DNA from: Rhabdaerophilum sp. SD176 | Lineage (GTDB): Bacteria > Pseudomonadota > Alphaproteobacteria > Rhizobiales > Beijerinckiaceae | Direction of reading: 5' to 3' | DNA length: 64,000 nucleotides | Assembly: GCF_030143245.1 (NCBI RefSeq) | Contig: NZ_JARJNS010000007.1 | Span: 62,001-126,000, forward strand | Shown here: piece after piece, positions 20,018 through 31,222 of the stretch | Layout of the letters: each line of letters begins with the position of its first letter | Position numbering within the stretch: the first letter of the stretch is position 1 | Notes under the pieces: model-generated | Databases searched by the model: none | Told to the model about the DNA's origin: nothing | Seen by the model: only the letters and a program-made list of their open reading frames with translations | Program-made: the position numbers and the translations under genes

Positions 20018-21388
20018 TCAGTTCTTGGCGCTGGCCGGCTTGCCCGTATTGGCCTTGGCTTCCGGCTTCGGTGCGCGCGGCTGCAGCGTGGCGCCTTCAC
20101 CCGGATTGTCGCGGCTGACGGTTCCGTTGAGGAAGTTCACGGCCCAGATCAATTGCTTGTCCTTGGCCCGATCGGCGGGAACATAGCCGGACGAACCGCC
20201 GCCCTGCTCTTCCTCGTTGACCTTGATATGGCCGCGGATCGAGGCTTCGCCCTTGATCTCGTCCTTGCCCTTCAGTTCGTCCGGAATGTCCTGCGGAACC
20301 AGGAGGTCCGGGTTGATGCCCCGGCCCTGGATGGAGCGGCCGGACGGCGTGTAATAGAGCTGCGTCGTCAGCTTCAGGGCATAGGAGCCGCGGAGCTGGA
20401 AGATCGACTGGACAGAGCCCTTGCCGAAGGAGCGCGAGCCGACAATCGTCGCGCGCTCGTGGTCCTGCAGGGCGCCGGCCACGATTTCCGAGGCCGAGGC
20501 CGAACCGCCATTGATCAGGACCACCAGCGGCTTGCCACCGGTGATATCGCCCGGCCGCGCCAGCGCGCGGTTGGTCTGGTCCGCACTCTTGCCGCGGGTC
20601 GAGACAATCTCGCCCGATTCAAGGAACGCATCGGCGACATAGATCGCCTGGTCAAGCAGCCCGCCCGGATTGTTGCGGAGATCCAGCACGAAGCCCTTGA
20701 GCTTGTCCTTGCCGATCTCGCTGGTCAGCTTGTCGACTTCCTTCTTCAGCCCCTCGAAGGTCTGCTCGTTGAACGAGCCGATCCGGAGGTAACCCACGGA
20801 GTCGCCCTCTTTCTGGGCGCGCACCACCGGCGGGCGGATCGTGTCGCGGGTGATCTCGACCTCGACCGTATCCTTCTTGTTGCGGAGCAGCTTCAGCTTC
20901 ACCTTGGTGCCGCGCGGGCCCTTCATCTTGTCGACGGCCTGCGACAGGGTGAGTCCCTGAACCTGCTCACCGTCAATGGCGGTGACAAGGTCATTCGCCT
21001 GTACGCCAGCCTTGGCAGCGGGCGAATCATCGAACGGCGTCACGACCTTGACCAGCCCCTCTTCCATCTGGACCTCGATGCCCAGCCCGCCGAACTCGCC
21101 GCGGGTCTGCTGCTGCATCTCCTGGTTCGACTTCTGGTCGAGGAAGCTGGAATGCGGATCAAGCGACTGCACCATACCGTTGATCGCGGATTCGATCAGC
21201 TTGGCCTCGTCAGGCTTGTCGACGTAATCGGAGCGGATCTTGTCGAACACATCGCCGAACAGCGTCAGGCGACGGTAAGTATCGGACGCCGCGGCATTGG
21301 CCCCGGCTGTCAGGCGCATATGGTCGATCGCGACGAGCGCGAGGGCGCCGAGCGCCACACCGGAGAGGAAAACAGGAACCTTGCGCAT
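20018..21388 (-). CDS. ctpA: C-terminal processing peptidase CtpA (S41 family)
   Basis: A 456-residue periplasmic serine protease. It has an N-terminal signal-anchor (VPVFLSGVALGALALVAI), a PDZ domain around FGGLGIEVQMEEGLVKVVTPFDDSPAAKAG, and the S41 catalytic core with the nucleophile in GGSASASEIVAGAL and the lysine in VGSRSFGKGSVQ. The C-terminus is Ala/Lys/Pro-rich. It processes envelope proteins and peptidoglycan enzymes. It overlaps the envC stop (TAATG), so the two are translationally coupled. Confidence 0.94.
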   Translation of the reverse strand: MRKVPVFLSGVALGALALVAIDHMRLTAGANAAASDTYRRLTLFGDVFDKIRSDYVDKPDEAKLIESAINGMVQSLDPHSSFLDQKSNQEMQQQTRGEFGGLGIEVQMEEGLVKVVTPFDDSPAAKAGVQANDLVTAIDGEQVQGLTLSQAVDKMKGPRGTKVKLKLLRNKKDTVEVEITRDTIRPPVVRAQKEGDSVGYLRIGSFNEQTFEGLKKEVDKLTSEIGKDKLKGFVLDLRNNPGGLLDQAIYVADAFLESGEIVSTRGKSADQTNRALARPGDITGGKPLVVLINGGSASASEIVAGALQDHERATIVGSRSFGKGSVQSIFQLRGSYALKLTTQLYYTPSGRSIQGRGINPDLLVPQDIPDELKGKDEIKGEASIRGHIKVNEEEQGGGSSGYVPADRAKDKQLIWAVNFLNGTVSRDNPGEGATLQPRAPKPEAKANTGKPASAKN

Positions 21389-22782
21389 TATCCACGTGCC
21401 TTCTCGGCCGATTGGGTTGACCAGAACGGAGATGGATCGACCGGAGATCCATCCTTCCTGAACTCGACATAGAGCGCCGGCCCGGACGCTCCAAGACTTC
21501 CCCCCGAAGCAGCACCGTTCGGCGCCGCAGCAGGAGATTGGGCATTTCCCGGCCCCGTGGCAAGGGGGGCGCCCTGCCCGTCCCCGCGAGATCCGGAGCC
21601 ATCCCTGCCGTCAGGAAGGAAGCCGACAGGCTCGCCAGCCAGCACGAACTGGCCCATTTCGACCGCGAGTCGCTCCATTCCGGCGAGGACGACATGGTAG
21701 CCGTTGCCCGCGTTGATGATCAAGAGCTGTCCATAGCCACGATAGGGCGCGGCAAAATGCACCCAGCCATCCGCCGGGGCCGTGACAACAGCGCCCGGAT
21801 TTGACGCGATTGTGATCCCGCGCTCGGTGCCGCCCAGCCCGTCCGGCGCTCCGAAGGTGCGGGCCACGATGCCCGAGGCCGGCATCGCCATCTGGCCACG
21901 CCGCTCGGCAAAACCCTGCCGTGGCTGCAGGCGCGGCGCTTCCCGCCCGGCATCCGGCCGCAGGGTCGCAACCTGCTGTCCGGCCCGGGCCGGCGCCGGC
22001 GCCCGCCTTGCAATTTCCACGGCGCGCGGATCTCCCAGCATGTCATTCTCGTTCCGGGCAATGAGATCCCGCAGGGATCGTGCTTCACGCGCCAGCAGGG
22101 CCACGCGTTGCTTTTCGGAATCAAGCTGCGCCTGGGAGACGGAAAGCTGGGATTGCCGGGTCTCGACCAGGTCGGCGAGCCGCGTGCGCTCGACAGTCAG
22201 CCGGTCGCGCCGGTCCCGCATCTGGTCGACCAGCTCCGCATTCTGCCGCCGCAATTCGGAGAGCGTCTTCAGGTCAGCCACGAGGATCAGCGCCTCGTCA
22301 CGCATATCCGGCAGCACGCCACCGAGCAGGATCGCGGCCCGCATCGCCGAAAGCACGTCCTCCGGCGCGACCAGCAAGGCCGGCGGCGGCTTTCGTCCGA
22401 TCCGCTGCATGGCCGCCAGCACTTCGGCCGTCACGCGCTCGCGGGACTGAAGCGAGCGGCGCAGGGTCTGTTCCTGCCGGGTCAGGCCATCCAGCTTCTG
22501 TTGCTGTTCGGCGAGCGCCTGTTCTGAATCCTGGATGCGCCGCGCCACCTCGATCATCGATTGCCGGAGCTTCTGGGCTTCCGTGGAGAGGTTCTCGATC
22601 TCGTAGGCAAGCCGCCGCTGTTCGAAGCCGGATTTCTCGATCTCCGACTCGACACCCCGCAACTGGTCGGCCGAGGGCCTGGCCTCGCCGGCCGGCGGAG
22701 GCGTCTGGGCCTGAAGGCCGGAGGCAGCCAGCAGCGCCAGCACACCGGCCATGCTCCTCAGCCTTTTCTGCCCTGCTGCCAC
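21388..22782 (-). CDS. envC: Murein hydrolase activator EnvC-like protein
   Basis: A 464-residue exported protein: signal peptide, a long coiled coil (~residues 40-250) and a C-terminal LytM-like (M23) domain. The metal-binding first motif is degenerate (RGITIAS where active peptidases have GxDxx), so it is probably an amidase activator and not a peptidase. The C-terminal LYVEFRKDGSPVDP segment is conserved. FtsEX normally controls such proteins at division. A Gly/Ala/Pro-rich insert (~residues 400-440) interrupts the LytM domain. Next to ctpA and rlmH. Confidence 0.88.
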   Translation of the reverse strand: MAAGQKRLRSMAGVLALLAASGLQAQTPPPAGEARPSADQLRGVESEIEKSGFEQRRLAYEIENLSTEAQKLRQSMIEVARRIQDSEQALAEQQQKLDGLTRQEQTLRRSLQSRERVTAEVLAAMQRIGRKPPPALLVAPEDVLSAMRAAILLGGVLPDMRDEALILVADLKTLSELRRQNAELVDQMRDRRDRLTVERTRLADLVETRQSQLSVSQAQLDSEKQRVALLAREARSLRDLIARNENDMLGDPRAVEIARRAPAPARAGQQVATLRPDAGREAPRLQPRQGFAERRGQMAMPASGIVARTFGAPDGLGGTERGITIASNPGAVVTAPADGWVHFAAPYRGYGQLLIINAGNGYHVVLAGMERLAVEMGQFVLAGEPVGFLPDGRDGSGSRGDGQGAPLATGPGNAQSPAAAPNGAASGGSLGASGPALYVEFRKDGSPVDPSPFWSTQSAEKARG

Positions 22783-22791
22783 GCCTTGCCC

Positions 22792-23274
22792 CTAGTTGCG
22801 GTGATAGGGATGACCGGACAGGATCGTTCCCGCCCGGTAGATCTGTTCCAGCACCAGCACGCGAACCAGCTGATGCGGCAAGGTCATGGCCCCGAAGGCC
22901 AGGATCTTGGCGGCCCGCTCGCGCAAGGCCGGATCAAGCCCGTCGGCGCCTCCGATGACGAAGCTCGCCCCCGGCACGCCCGAATCGCGCCATTCCCCCA
23001 GCATGGCGGCAAACTGGCCGGAATCCAGCGCCGCACCCCGTTCGTCGAACAAGACCAGCCGGTAGCCTTCGCGAAATTCCGCAACGAGGGCCCGCGCCTC
23101 TTCCTGCTTGCGATCAAGGTCGCGCCGGGCCGGGCTCTCCGCCAGTTCGACCAGCCGTGGCCCGTCAAGGCCGATCCCCCGTCCGAGCCCCTTCAGGCGC
23201 TCGGCATAGCGCATCACGAGGTCACGCTCGGGCCCGGCCTTGAGCCGGCCGATCGCAAGGACATCCAGCTTCAC
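22792..23274 (-). CDS. rlmH: 23S rRNA (pseudouridine1915-N3)-methyltransferase RlmH
   Basis: A 160-residue SPOUT methyltransferase with the SAM-binding knot FVIGGADGLDPAL and the C-terminal HQLVRVLVLEQIYRAGTIL...HPYHRN typical of RlmH. The start is a GTG at 23274 (MKLDVLAIGRLKAGPE); upstream codons do not fit the family. It methylates pseudouridine 1915 in helix 69 of 23S rRNA. It follows rsfS by 7 bp. Confidence 0.93.
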   Translation of the reverse strand: MKLDVLAIGRLKAGPERDLVMRYAERLKGLGRGIGLDGPRLVELAESPARRDLDRKQEEARALVAEFREGYRLVLFDERGAALDSGQFAAMLGEWRDSGVPGASFVIGGADGLDPALRERAAKILAFGAMTLPHQLVRVLVLEQIYRAGTILSGHPYHRN

Positions 23275-23281
23275 GCCGGCC

Positions 23282-23734
23282 CTATTCGGCCGCGTTGCGG
23301 GTCCGGACGACGCGCCTTTTCGGCTTCTCGGCGGGGGCTTCGGCAGCCCCTTCCTGCGGCCGCCCGAGGCCCCAGAGCTTCTCGAGATTGTAGAAGCCCC
23401 GGACTTCCGGGCGGAACAGGTGGACGATGATATCGCCGGCATCGATCAGCACCCAGTCACAGACCGGTGTGCCCTCGATCCGCGGCGGTGGCAGCCCTCT
23501 TTCCTTCAGGGCGAAGGCCACGCGGTCGGCAATGGCGCCGACATGGCGATCCGACCGGCCCGACGCGATGATCATCGCATCCGCCAGCGAGGTCTTGCCT
23601 TCAAGGTCGAGGGAAACGATGTCTTCGGCCTTGGCGTCATCCAGTACAATGCGCAGGGCCTCGACGAGCGAACCGGCAGGCGGGGCACCATGGCCCTGGC
23701 CGGCTTGGGACGGCGCAGGAGCCGTCCGGTTCAT
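23282..23734 (-). CDS. rsfS: Ribosome silencing factor RsfS
   Basis: A 150-residue RsfS/Iojap protein: SLVEALRIVLDDAKAEDIVSLDLEGKTSLADAMIIASGRSDRHVGAIAD and VCDWVLIDAGDIIVHLFRPEVRGFYNLEKLW. It binds L14 and blocks subunit joining under starvation. The C-terminal ~25 residues are basic and variable. It sits directly upstream of rlmH, as in most proteobacteria. Confidence 0.93.
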   Translation of the reverse strand: MNRTAPAPSQAGQGHGAPPAGSLVEALRIVLDDAKAEDIVSLDLEGKTSLADAMIIASGRSDRHVGAIADRVAFALKERGLPPPRIEGTPVCDWVLIDAGDIIVHLFRPEVRGFYNLEKLWGLGRPQEGAAEAPAEKPKRRVVRTRNAAE

Positions 23735-23914
23735 GGGGGTCGTGATCAGTGTCGCTGTTCCTTCCGGTTGCGCTTCACGATCCCGAATCTAACCGCAAAT
23801 CGGAAAAAACACCAGCCATTCCCGCTAACGGGCCTCGCATTGGCGGATGCGGGATGGCGAGCCGGCAACCCTTCAGGCAGGCCGGAATATGCCTTCAGGC
23901 ATGCAGGGAGCGGA

Positions 23915-24646
23915 TCAGGCGAACATGCCCAGCAGGCCGTCGGACTGGCTCTGCATGTTCTGGACATCCTTGAGGACGAGATACCGTTCGACAAGCTTGC
24001 GCGTGTAGGTCGCGTCCGACAGCTTTTCCATGTCCAGCTTGGACTCGATCGTGACTTTAAGCCGTTCAACCTTTGTCGCGGCCGCCGAACGCGGAAGATT
24101 CAGGGCGGTGAGAGCCACATCGAACAGGACCGGGTCTCCGATGATCTCATAGCCATTTTTGACAGACGAGATCTTGCGCTGGAAATACATCGCATCCGAG
24201 ACCGCAGGATTGAGTTCCCCGAGACTGATCTCGTACCGGGCATTTTTGTATTTCTCGATCACGCCATCGATGAAGGACGTATCCTTCAGCTTTTCCGTCC
24301 CTTTGGAGAAGAAGGAAAAATCGGCATTGATCGTCCGGTAGCCGGCATTCGTCATGCGGTTGACCAGGGCGTTCGAATTCGACGGGTCATCCCGGAGGAT
24401 TTGCTTGATCCGCGCGGGATATTCGAGCTGGTCTTCCATGTCATAGGCGGTCAGCACGAATTTCAGCAGGCGATAATCCTTGAGGAAATCCTCGGGCGTG
24501 GCCATGTTGCCGACGCGCTCGCGGAAATACTCGATCTCCTTCTCGACCGTGGCACTCTTGGCAAAGCGGGCCGTATTCACGGCAACCTTGTCGGTGCTGA
24601 GGCTCTTGAAGAGCGCATAGCCCGAGATGATGTTTCCTGCCAACAT
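23915..24646 (-). CDS. DUF1217 domain-containing protein
   Basis: A 243-residue protein that I match to DUF1217 by the pattern FRERVGNMATPEDFLKDYRLLKFVLTAYDMEDQ and the repeated KIxxDPLxxALPxxx-like segment. It is mostly helical and has no signal peptide. DUF1217 genes usually lie in flagellar gene clusters of alphaproteobacteria, but no other flagellar gene is visible here. It separates nadD from rsfS, which are normally adjacent, with its own gaps on both sides (180 bp to rsfS, 104 bp to nadD), and has lower GC than its neighbours. Confidence 0.7.
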   Translation of the reverse strand: MLAGNIISGYALFKSLSTDKVAVNTARFAKSATVEKEIEYFRERVGNMATPEDFLKDYRLLKFVLTAYDMEDQLEYPARIKQILRDDPSNSNALVNRMTNAGYRTINADFSFFSKGTEKLKDTSFIDGVIEKYKNARYEISLGELNPAVSDAMYFQRKISSVKNGYEIIGDPVLFDVALTALNLPRSAAATKVERLKVTIESKLDMEKLSDATYTRKLVERYLVLKDVQNMQSQSDGLLGMFA

Positions 24647-24750
24647 GCCAATCTATCCTCGATTGGAGACGCGATACTGGCGAGAACCCTGGCACGGTCG
24701 GAGTTAAAACACCGTTAGCCCTGCCACTTAAGAAATTCTTGAAATGTCGG

Positions 24751-25359
24751 CTAGAAATGCCGCTTTCTCTCTGTCCGCAGCCGCGTCGAGGATTCATCCG
24801 AACGCCGCCCGTGCAGGAACAGCCAGGCTGGCGGCTTCAGGCTTGCCAGCCGGGATGCATCCCGCTCGGCCACGCGGTATGGCGCAAGGCTCCGCGCCGC
24901 CGGGCAGGCCACGGCTCGCAGGGTGGCGCCCGGCCGGTCAATGATCGCCATCGGCACGGACGCGGCGATGGCCTGCCACTTCTGCCAGCGATGGAAGCCG
25001 GCGAGGTTGTCCGCCCCCATAAGCCAGACGAAGGAGACCCCGCGGCAGCGTGCGCGGAGATAGCGGATCGTCTCCTCCGTGTAGCGGGTGCCGATCGAGG
25101 CTTCGAGCCCGGTCACGACAATGCGGGGATCGGCGCCGATGAGGCGGCTGCAGGCCGCCATCCGTTCCTCCTGCGAAGGCAGGCCCCGGACATCCTTCAG
25201 CGGGTTGCCCGGTGTGACGAGCCACCAGACCCGGTCGAGGCGCAAACGCCGCAAGGCGGTTTCCGCCACCAGCAGATGCCCTTCATGCGGCGGGTTGAAC
25301 GAACCACCGAACAGGCCGATCCGCTGGCCAATCTCGAAACGAGGCAGAAAGCGCGTCAA
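24751..25359 (-). CDS. nadD: Nicotinate-nucleotide adenylyltransferase NadD
   Basis: A 202-residue nucleotidyltransferase with GLFGGSFNPPHEGHLLVAE (the HxGH-class active site), WWLVTPGNPLK, and the C-terminal SSTRLR motif of NadD. It adenylates nicotinate mononucleotide in NAD synthesis. Its start lies 1 bp after the proA stop, so they share a transcript. Confidence 0.93.
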   Translation of the reverse strand: MTRFLPRFEIGQRIGLFGGSFNPPHEGHLLVAETALRRLRLDRVWWLVTPGNPLKDVRGLPSQEERMAACSRLIGADPRIVVTGLEASIGTRYTEETIRYLRARCRGVSFVWLMGADNLAGFHRWQKWQAIAASVPMAIIDRPGATLRAVACPAARSLAPYRVAERDASRLASLKPPAWLFLHGRRSDESSTRLRTERKRHF

Positions 25360-25360
25360 A

Positions 25361-26656
25361 TCAGGGCCTCACCGTCCCCTGCCCGCGAACAACATATTTG
25401 AAACTTGTCAGCTGCTCGACACCGACCGGCCCGCGGGCATGCATCCGCCCGGTGGCAATGCCGATTTCGGCACCGAAGCCGAATTCGCCGCCATCGGCGA
25501 ATTGCGTCGAGGCATTATGCAGGACAATCGCCGAATCCACCTCCCCCAGGAAGCGCATCGCCACGGCCTCGTCGGCGGTGATGATGCAATCCGTATGGTG
25601 CGAGCCATAGCGCCCGATATGGGCGATGGCCTCGTCCGGCCCCGAAACCACTTTCGCGGCGATGATCGCGTCGATATATTCGGTCGACCAATCCTCATCG
25701 CCGGCTTCCGTCACCCGCGGGTCCGCCGCCCGGCAGGCCGCATCGCCGCGCACAGCGCAGCCGGCATCGAGCAAAGCCACGAGCAGCGGCTTCAGATGTG
25801 TTCCCGCCAGGGCAGCATCGACCAGCAGCGTCTCGGCCGCGCCGCAAACCCCTGTCCGGCGGAGCTTGGCATTGAGCAGTACCGCCTGCGCCATCGCGAG
25901 ATCGGCCTTCTCATGCACATAGACATGGTTGTTGCCGTCGAGATGCGCGAAGACCGGCACCCGGGCCTCCTGCTGCACCCGGGCGACAAGGCTTTTCCCG
26001 CCACGCGGCACGATGACGTCGATCGCTCCGTCAAGGCCGGCCAGCATCTGCCCTACCGCCTCGCGATCGCCGAAGGGCACGAGTTGCACCGCCGCTTCCG
26101 GCACGCCCCCGGCCACAAGGCCGCGTTGCATGGCGGCATGGATCGCCAGCGCTGAACGCAACGCGCCCGAGCCGGTGCGGAGGATGACGGCATTGCCCGC
26201 CTTGAGGCAGAGCGCACCGGCATCGGCCGTCACATTCGGCCGACTCTCGAAGATGACGCCGATCACGCCCAGCGGCGTCCGGACACGCGAAATTCGCAAC
26301 CCGTTCGGACGGGTCCATTCCTCCATGATCGCCCCGACCGGATCCGGAAGGCCGGCAATATCCTCGATCGAGGCCGCGATCGCCTCGATACGCGTTTCGT
26401 TCAGCAGCAGCCGGTCCAGGAAGGCCGCGCTCTGGCCCTCGGCTTTCGCCTCGGCGCAATCCAGTGCATTCGCCTCGAGAATCGCCGGAACGGCACCGCG
26501 CACGGCAGCGGCGGCCGCGCGCAATGCCTGCGCCTTCTGCTCGGCTGGCATCAGCCCGAGCAAACCCGCTGCCTCGCGCGCCTTGCGGCCCATGGCGCGC
26601 ATCTCGGCCGTCAGCCGGGCCTTGTCAGCCGGGTTGGGCACATGCCGGTTCATCAT
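25361..26656 (-). CDS. proA: Glutamate-5-semialdehyde dehydrogenase ProA
   Basis: A 431-residue gamma-glutamyl phosphate reductase. The catalytic cysteine lies in [15 protein letters not shown], with [23 protein letters not shown] and [12 protein letters not shown] as further signatures. It reduces glutamyl-5-phosphate to the semialdehyde in proline synthesis. It overlaps proB by 4 bp. The C-terminal [20 protein letters not shown] is as in other ProA proteins. Confidence 0.95.
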   Translation of the reverse strand: MMNRHVPNPADKARLTAEMRAMGRKAREAAGLLGLMPAEQKAQALRAAAAAVRGAVPAILEANALDCAEAKAEGQSAAFLDRLLLNETRIEAIAASIEDIAGLPDPVGAIMEEWTRPNGLRISRVRTPLGVIGVIFESRPNVTADAGALCLKAGNAVILRTGSGALRSALAIHAAMQRGLVAGGVPEAAVQLVPFGDREAVGQMLAGLDGAIDVIVPRGGKSLVARVQQEARVPVFAHLDGNNHVYVHEKADLAMAQAVLLNAKLRRTGVCGAAETLLVDAALAGTHLKPLLVALLDAGCAVRGDAACRAADPRVTEAGDEDWSTEYIDAIIAAKVVSGPDEAIAHIGRYGSHHTDCIITADEAVAMRFLGEVDSAIVLHNASTQFADGGEFGFGAEIGIATGRMHARGPVGVEQLTSFKYVVRGQGTVRP

Positions 26657-27795
26657 TCGTCTCCGTTGACCCCCATCGCCCCGTCGCTCGAAAGCACGAG
26701 ATCATCGCGATGGATGATTTCCTTTCTCCCTGCATAGCCGAGAACCGGCTCGATGTCGCGGGTGCCGCGCCCGGCGATCCGGATGGCATCGACAGCGTCA
26801 TAGGCCACAAGCCCACGCGCCACCTCTCCCCCGTCAGGCCCGCGCACCACGACGCAATCGCCCCGTGCGAACGACCCTTCGACACGATGGACGCCGGCCG
26901 GAAGCAGGCTCTTCCCGGCCTGGATCGCCTTAACGGCCCCGTCATCGATCACCAGCATGCCGCGGGGCTCCAGCGTGCCGGCGATCCAGCGCTTCCGCGC
27001 CGTGACGGGGCTCGAAGGCGAGAGGAACCAGGTGCAGCGCGCGCCCTCGATCACCGACTGCAGCGGGTTGAGGCGCAGCCCGTTCGCGATCAGCATCGTG
27101 GCGCCGCCGGCCGTGGCGATCTTCGCGGCTTCGATCTTGGTCATCATACCGCCGCGCGAGAGTTCCGAGGCGGCCCCGCCGGCCATCGCCTCGATCCGGG
27201 CGGTGATGCGCGGCACCACCGGCACGAATTCCGCCTGCGGGTCCTTCTGCGGCGGCGCGGTGAACAGCCCGTCAATGTCTGAAAGCAGCACGACGCAATC
27301 GGCAGAGGCCATGGAGCCGACCCGCGCCGCAAGCCGGTCATTGTCGCCATAGCGGATCTCGGTTGTGGCGACCGTGTCATTCTCGTTGATCACGGGGATG
27401 GCCCGGTGATGCAGCAAGGTGCCAAGCGTCGCGCGGGCATTGAGATAACGGCGGCGCTCCTCGGTATCGCCATAGGTCAGCAGGATCTGGGCGGCCGTGA
27501 TGCCATGGCGGGCAAGGCTCTCGGCCCAGACCCGGGCGAGCGCGATCTGCCCGACAGCGGCCGCCGCCTGCGCCTCCTCGAGTTCCAGCGCCGGCTTCTT
27601 CAGGCCCAGAACCGTGCGCCCCATGGCGATGGCGCCGGAGGAAACGACCAGCACATCCGCGCCGCCGGCATGAAGCGCGGCGATGTCGTCCGTCAGGGCT
27701 TCGAGCCAGGCCTTCTTCAGGCCGCCTTTCCGCTCGACGAGCAGCGATGAGCCCACCTTGATGACGATACGGCGAAAGCCGGAGAGCGAGGGCAT
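26653..27795 (-). CDS. proB: Glutamate 5-kinase ProB
   Basis: A 380-residue kinase with an amino-acid-kinase domain ([11 protein letters not shown] at the start, [36 protein letters not shown]) and a C-terminal PUA domain (~residues 280-370). It phosphorylates glutamate as the first step of proline synthesis. The ATG at 27795 (MPSLSGFRR) is preferred to an in-frame start 36 bp upstream. In many relatives obgE lies directly upstream; here two other genes intervene. Confidence 0.94.
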   Translation of the reverse strand: MPSLSGFRRIVIKVGSSLLVERKGGLKKAWLEALTDDIAALHAGGADVLVVSSGAIAMGRTVLGLKKPALELEEAQAAAAVGQIALARVWAESLARHGITAAQILLTYGDTEERRRYLNARATLGTLLHHRAIPVINENDTVATTEIRYGDNDRLAARVGSMASADCVVLLSDIDGLFTAPPQKDPQAEFVPVVPRITARIEAMAGGAASELSRGGMMTKIEAAKIATAGGATMLIANGLRLNPLQSVIEGARCTWFLSPSSPVTARKRWIAGTLEPRGMLVIDDGAVKAIQAGKSLLPAGVHRVEGSFARGDCVVVRGPDGGEVARGLVAYDAVDAIRIAGRGTRDIEPVLGYAGRKEIIHRDDLVLSSDGAMGVNGDE

Positions 27796-27847
27796 TGACA
27801 AAATTAACGCTTTCTTAACTTTTCCGATCATGCCGTCACAATCCGGA

Positions 27848-27853
27848 TATAAT
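27848..27853 (+). promoter_or_regulatory. Possible -10 box for the coiled-coil gene
   Basis: TATAAT stands in the 158-bp gap between the divergent proB and coiled-coil genes, ~100 bp before the latter's ATG. The -35 at 17-bp spacing (CGATCA) is poor. A TTGACA at 27795 has no well-spaced -10. Confidence 0.3.
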
Positions 27854-27953
27854 GCTGGTATGCCATGTTCGTCGGATTGTGGGGATAGCCGAGTTTTGCT
27901 AACTAGCAGCCTCTCTGGAAACCTGCCACCCGCCGTTTGCGACAGGATGCGCC

Positions 27954-29396
27954 ATGAATTGGGAATTCCTCAAGATTCACCGTGAAGGCCGAAACCGTCA
28001 GGATTCGGCCGCGCAATCCGGCAATGACCGCCAGGCCGGGCAGCCCGGTGGTGTACAGCTGCTGAAGCCCTTCGATTCCCGTGCTCTTGGCACGGCACGC
28101 GAGGCCGTGCGCGGCAATCTCGACGAGTTCGAGGCCACGCTGCAGACCGTCTCCCGCCTGCCGGAGCAGTTCCGGCTGGTGATGGCGCCGATCGAGAATG
28201 CCGTGAACACCATGGCCCTCCTGCGCAACCGGCTGGAAATCGCCGAGGAGAACCTCGCCTCCGAACAGCGTCGCGCTGGCAATCTGCTGACCGATTCCGC
28301 CCGCCTCGAGGCCGAGCTTGACCGGCTGACCGCCGCGTTGAAGGCCGAGGAAAGCAATTCGTCCGCCCTGCGCGAGAAGAATTCCGCGGTCGAGACGGCC
28401 GTGGCCCAGTTCCGGCAGGACAATGCGGAATTGCTGGCCAAGGTGAACCGCCTCGAGCCGCAGCTGCGCGAACTCACCGCCCTGCGCGATACGCATGAGA
28501 ACGAGCTCGCCGATCTGCGCCGCGCCAAGGCGCAGGCGGATGACCTGATCGTCGGGTACAAGGCGGAACTGACGGCAGCGGCGGACGAGATCGCCAACCG
28601 CGACAACCTGCATGCCACGTTGCAGCTCGCCCATACCAAGAACCAGGAGCGTCTGGACGAGGCAACGAAATCGATCGCCGAGCTGGAAGCGGCCCTCAAG
28701 CAGACGGAGGACAAGTTCTCCTTCGCCAGCGCAGCCCTTGTGCGCGAGCGGAACGCCGCCCGTGCGCTCCGCACCGAGAACGAACAGCTCTACAAGGAGC
28801 GCGACGAAACCAAGAACCAGTTCGAAAGCCAGATCGAGGCGGCCAAGGCCCGCTACGATTTCGTCGAGAAGATGCTGACCGAGGCCCGCGCCCGCTTCCA
28901 CGAGGAAACGCGGCAACTCTCGGTTGCCCGCCGCGAGCGCGCCGAGCGCGACCGCGAGATCGGTCGCCTGACCCTCGCGCTCGAAGCCGCCCAGCGCGAC
29001 GCCACCGAATTGCGCAGCCAGATTGCGGCGGCGAATGAATCGGTCGCGGCGACGAGCCAGCTCCTGGCATCGGAGATCGAGCAGCGGCGCAAGCTCGAGC
29101 TGGAAATCGACATGATCCGCTCGGAAAACTCGACGCTGCTGCTCAAGCAGAAGACGCTGAGCGATTCCGCCCGGTCGATCGAGGCCACGGTGGCCGATGC
29201 CACGCAGAAGTTCCAGGCAAAGGTCTCGCAGCTCAGCGCCGAGAACGAGCAGCTCCGCGCCGCCGTCAACGCGATGCAGAACCGCGGCGAGAAGACCTAC
29301 GACGATGAATTCGCCTTCCTGTTCGACCGGAAGGAAGGGGACGGGGCCACCGATCCGAAGGACGGCGGCGACGACAATATCATTCCCCTGCGCTGA
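27954..29396 (+). CDS. Large coiled-coil protein, crescentin-like
   Basis: A 480-residue protein made almost entirely of heptad-rich coiled coil (~residues 50-455, with segments such as [20 protein letters not shown] and [20 protein letters not shown]). It is flanked by a short basic head ([14 protein letters not shown]) and an acidic tail ([15 protein letters not shown]). It has no signal peptide, membrane span or enzyme motif. Head, continuous rod and tail resemble the bacterial intermediate-filament-like protein crescentin, so a cytoskeletal or cell-shape role is the best guess, but coiled coils resemble one another by composition. AGGA precedes the ATG. Its 3' end overlaps the convergent TetR gene by 17 bp. 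Confidence 0.75.
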   Translation: MNWEFLKIHREGRNRQDSAAQSGNDRQAGQPGGVQLLKPFDSRALGTAREAVRGNLDEFEATLQTVSRLPEQFRLVMAPIENAVNTMALLRNRLEIAEENLASEQRRAGNLLTDSARLEAELDRLTAALKAEESNSSALREKNSAVETAVAQFRQDNAELLAKVNRLEPQLRELTALRDTHENELADLRRAKAQADDLIVGYKAELTAAADEIANRDNLHATLQLAHTKNQERLDEATKSIAELEAALKQTEDKFSFASAALVRERNAARALRTENEQLYKERDETKNQFESQIEAAKARYDFVEKMLTEARARFHEETRQLSVARRERAERDREIGRLTLALEAAQRDATELRSQIAAANESVAATSQLLASEIEQRRKLELEIDMIRSENSTLLLKQKTLSDSARSIEATVADATQKFQAKVSQLSAENEQLRAAVNAMQNRGEKTYDDEFAFLFDRKEGDGATDPKDGGDDNIIPLR

Positions 29397-29970
29397 GCCG
29401 GGAACGCCGCGCGGCCTCGATCACCCGGATCGCCAGCCGCGCGCCGTCCTGCGCATAGCCGGGTTCGTCGTGATAGAGCACCTGCGCCAGCGTGCCATCC
29501 AGAATGACTGCCAGTTCGCGTGCATAGGGCTTGGGATCCGGATGCCCGTCTTCCGCGAGCACGCCCTCGAACAGCGCCTCGACCGTTTTCTTGAAGCCTG
29601 ACACCACAAGGCGAAGCGGGTGGTCGCGCCGGTTGCCGAGGCTCGCGCCGACGCGCATCACGCCGCATCCGGTGAAGTCCGGCCCACGCGCCACCCGTTC
29701 CAGAACGTCGTACACGGCGAGAATGCGCTCATGCGTGCTGATCGGCCGGCCGAGGATGCTGCGATAGATTGTCAGGATCTCGCCGGCATAGACGAGATAG
29801 CACTCGACAACGAAATCTTCCTTCTTGCGAAAAAACTTATAGAATATTTTCTTCGTGACACCAGCTTCCCGAACAATATCTTCGACGAGAACTTCATGAA
29901 TAGATAATTTATTGAAGAGCCGTAGCCCGGCAGCAAGAATGCCGGCCCGCGTTGCCTGGTCGAAATCCAC
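29380..29970 (-). CDS. TetR-family transcriptional regulator
   Basis: A 196-residue TetR-type regulator with the N-terminal HTH RAGILAAGLRLFNKLSIHEVLVEDIVREAGVTKKIFYKFFRKKEDF and a divergent ligand domain. The DNA-binding part is notably AT-richer than its surroundings. It sits between the crescentin-like gene (convergent, 17-bp overlap) and obgE. The target and ligand are unknown. Confidence 0.82.
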   Translation of the reverse strand: MDFDQATRAGILAAGLRLFNKLSIHEVLVEDIVREAGVTKKIFYKFFRKKEDFVVECYLVYAGEILTIYRSILGRPISTHERILAVYDVLERVARGPDFTGCGVMRVGASLGNRRDHPLRLVVSGFKKTVEALFEGVLAEDGHPDPKPYARELAVILDGTLAQVLYHDEPGYAQDGARLAIRVIEAARRSRLSAGE

Positions 29971-30072
29971 AGATACACCGGAAAAACATAAAAAAAGAAT
30001 CCGGTGATCTTAGCAGAGCGCCGGGAGGGCACAAGTCCGCTCCGACCCTCGCGGTAATCCGCGCCCGCGGCC

Positions 30073-31188
<1,116 letters not shown>

Positions 31189-31222
31189 TCAAAGCCCCAG
31201 CGGGGTCAAAGCCCCCGCACCA

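Noticed and set aside
23881-23914. A terminator between DUF1217 and rsfS (ATGCCTTCAGGCAT)
   Set aside because: The stem is only 6 bp with a 2-nt loop and no U-run.
27795-27800. TTGACA as a -35 box for the coiled-coil gene
   Set aside because: It overlaps the proB start codon and has no -10 hexamer at 16-18 bp.
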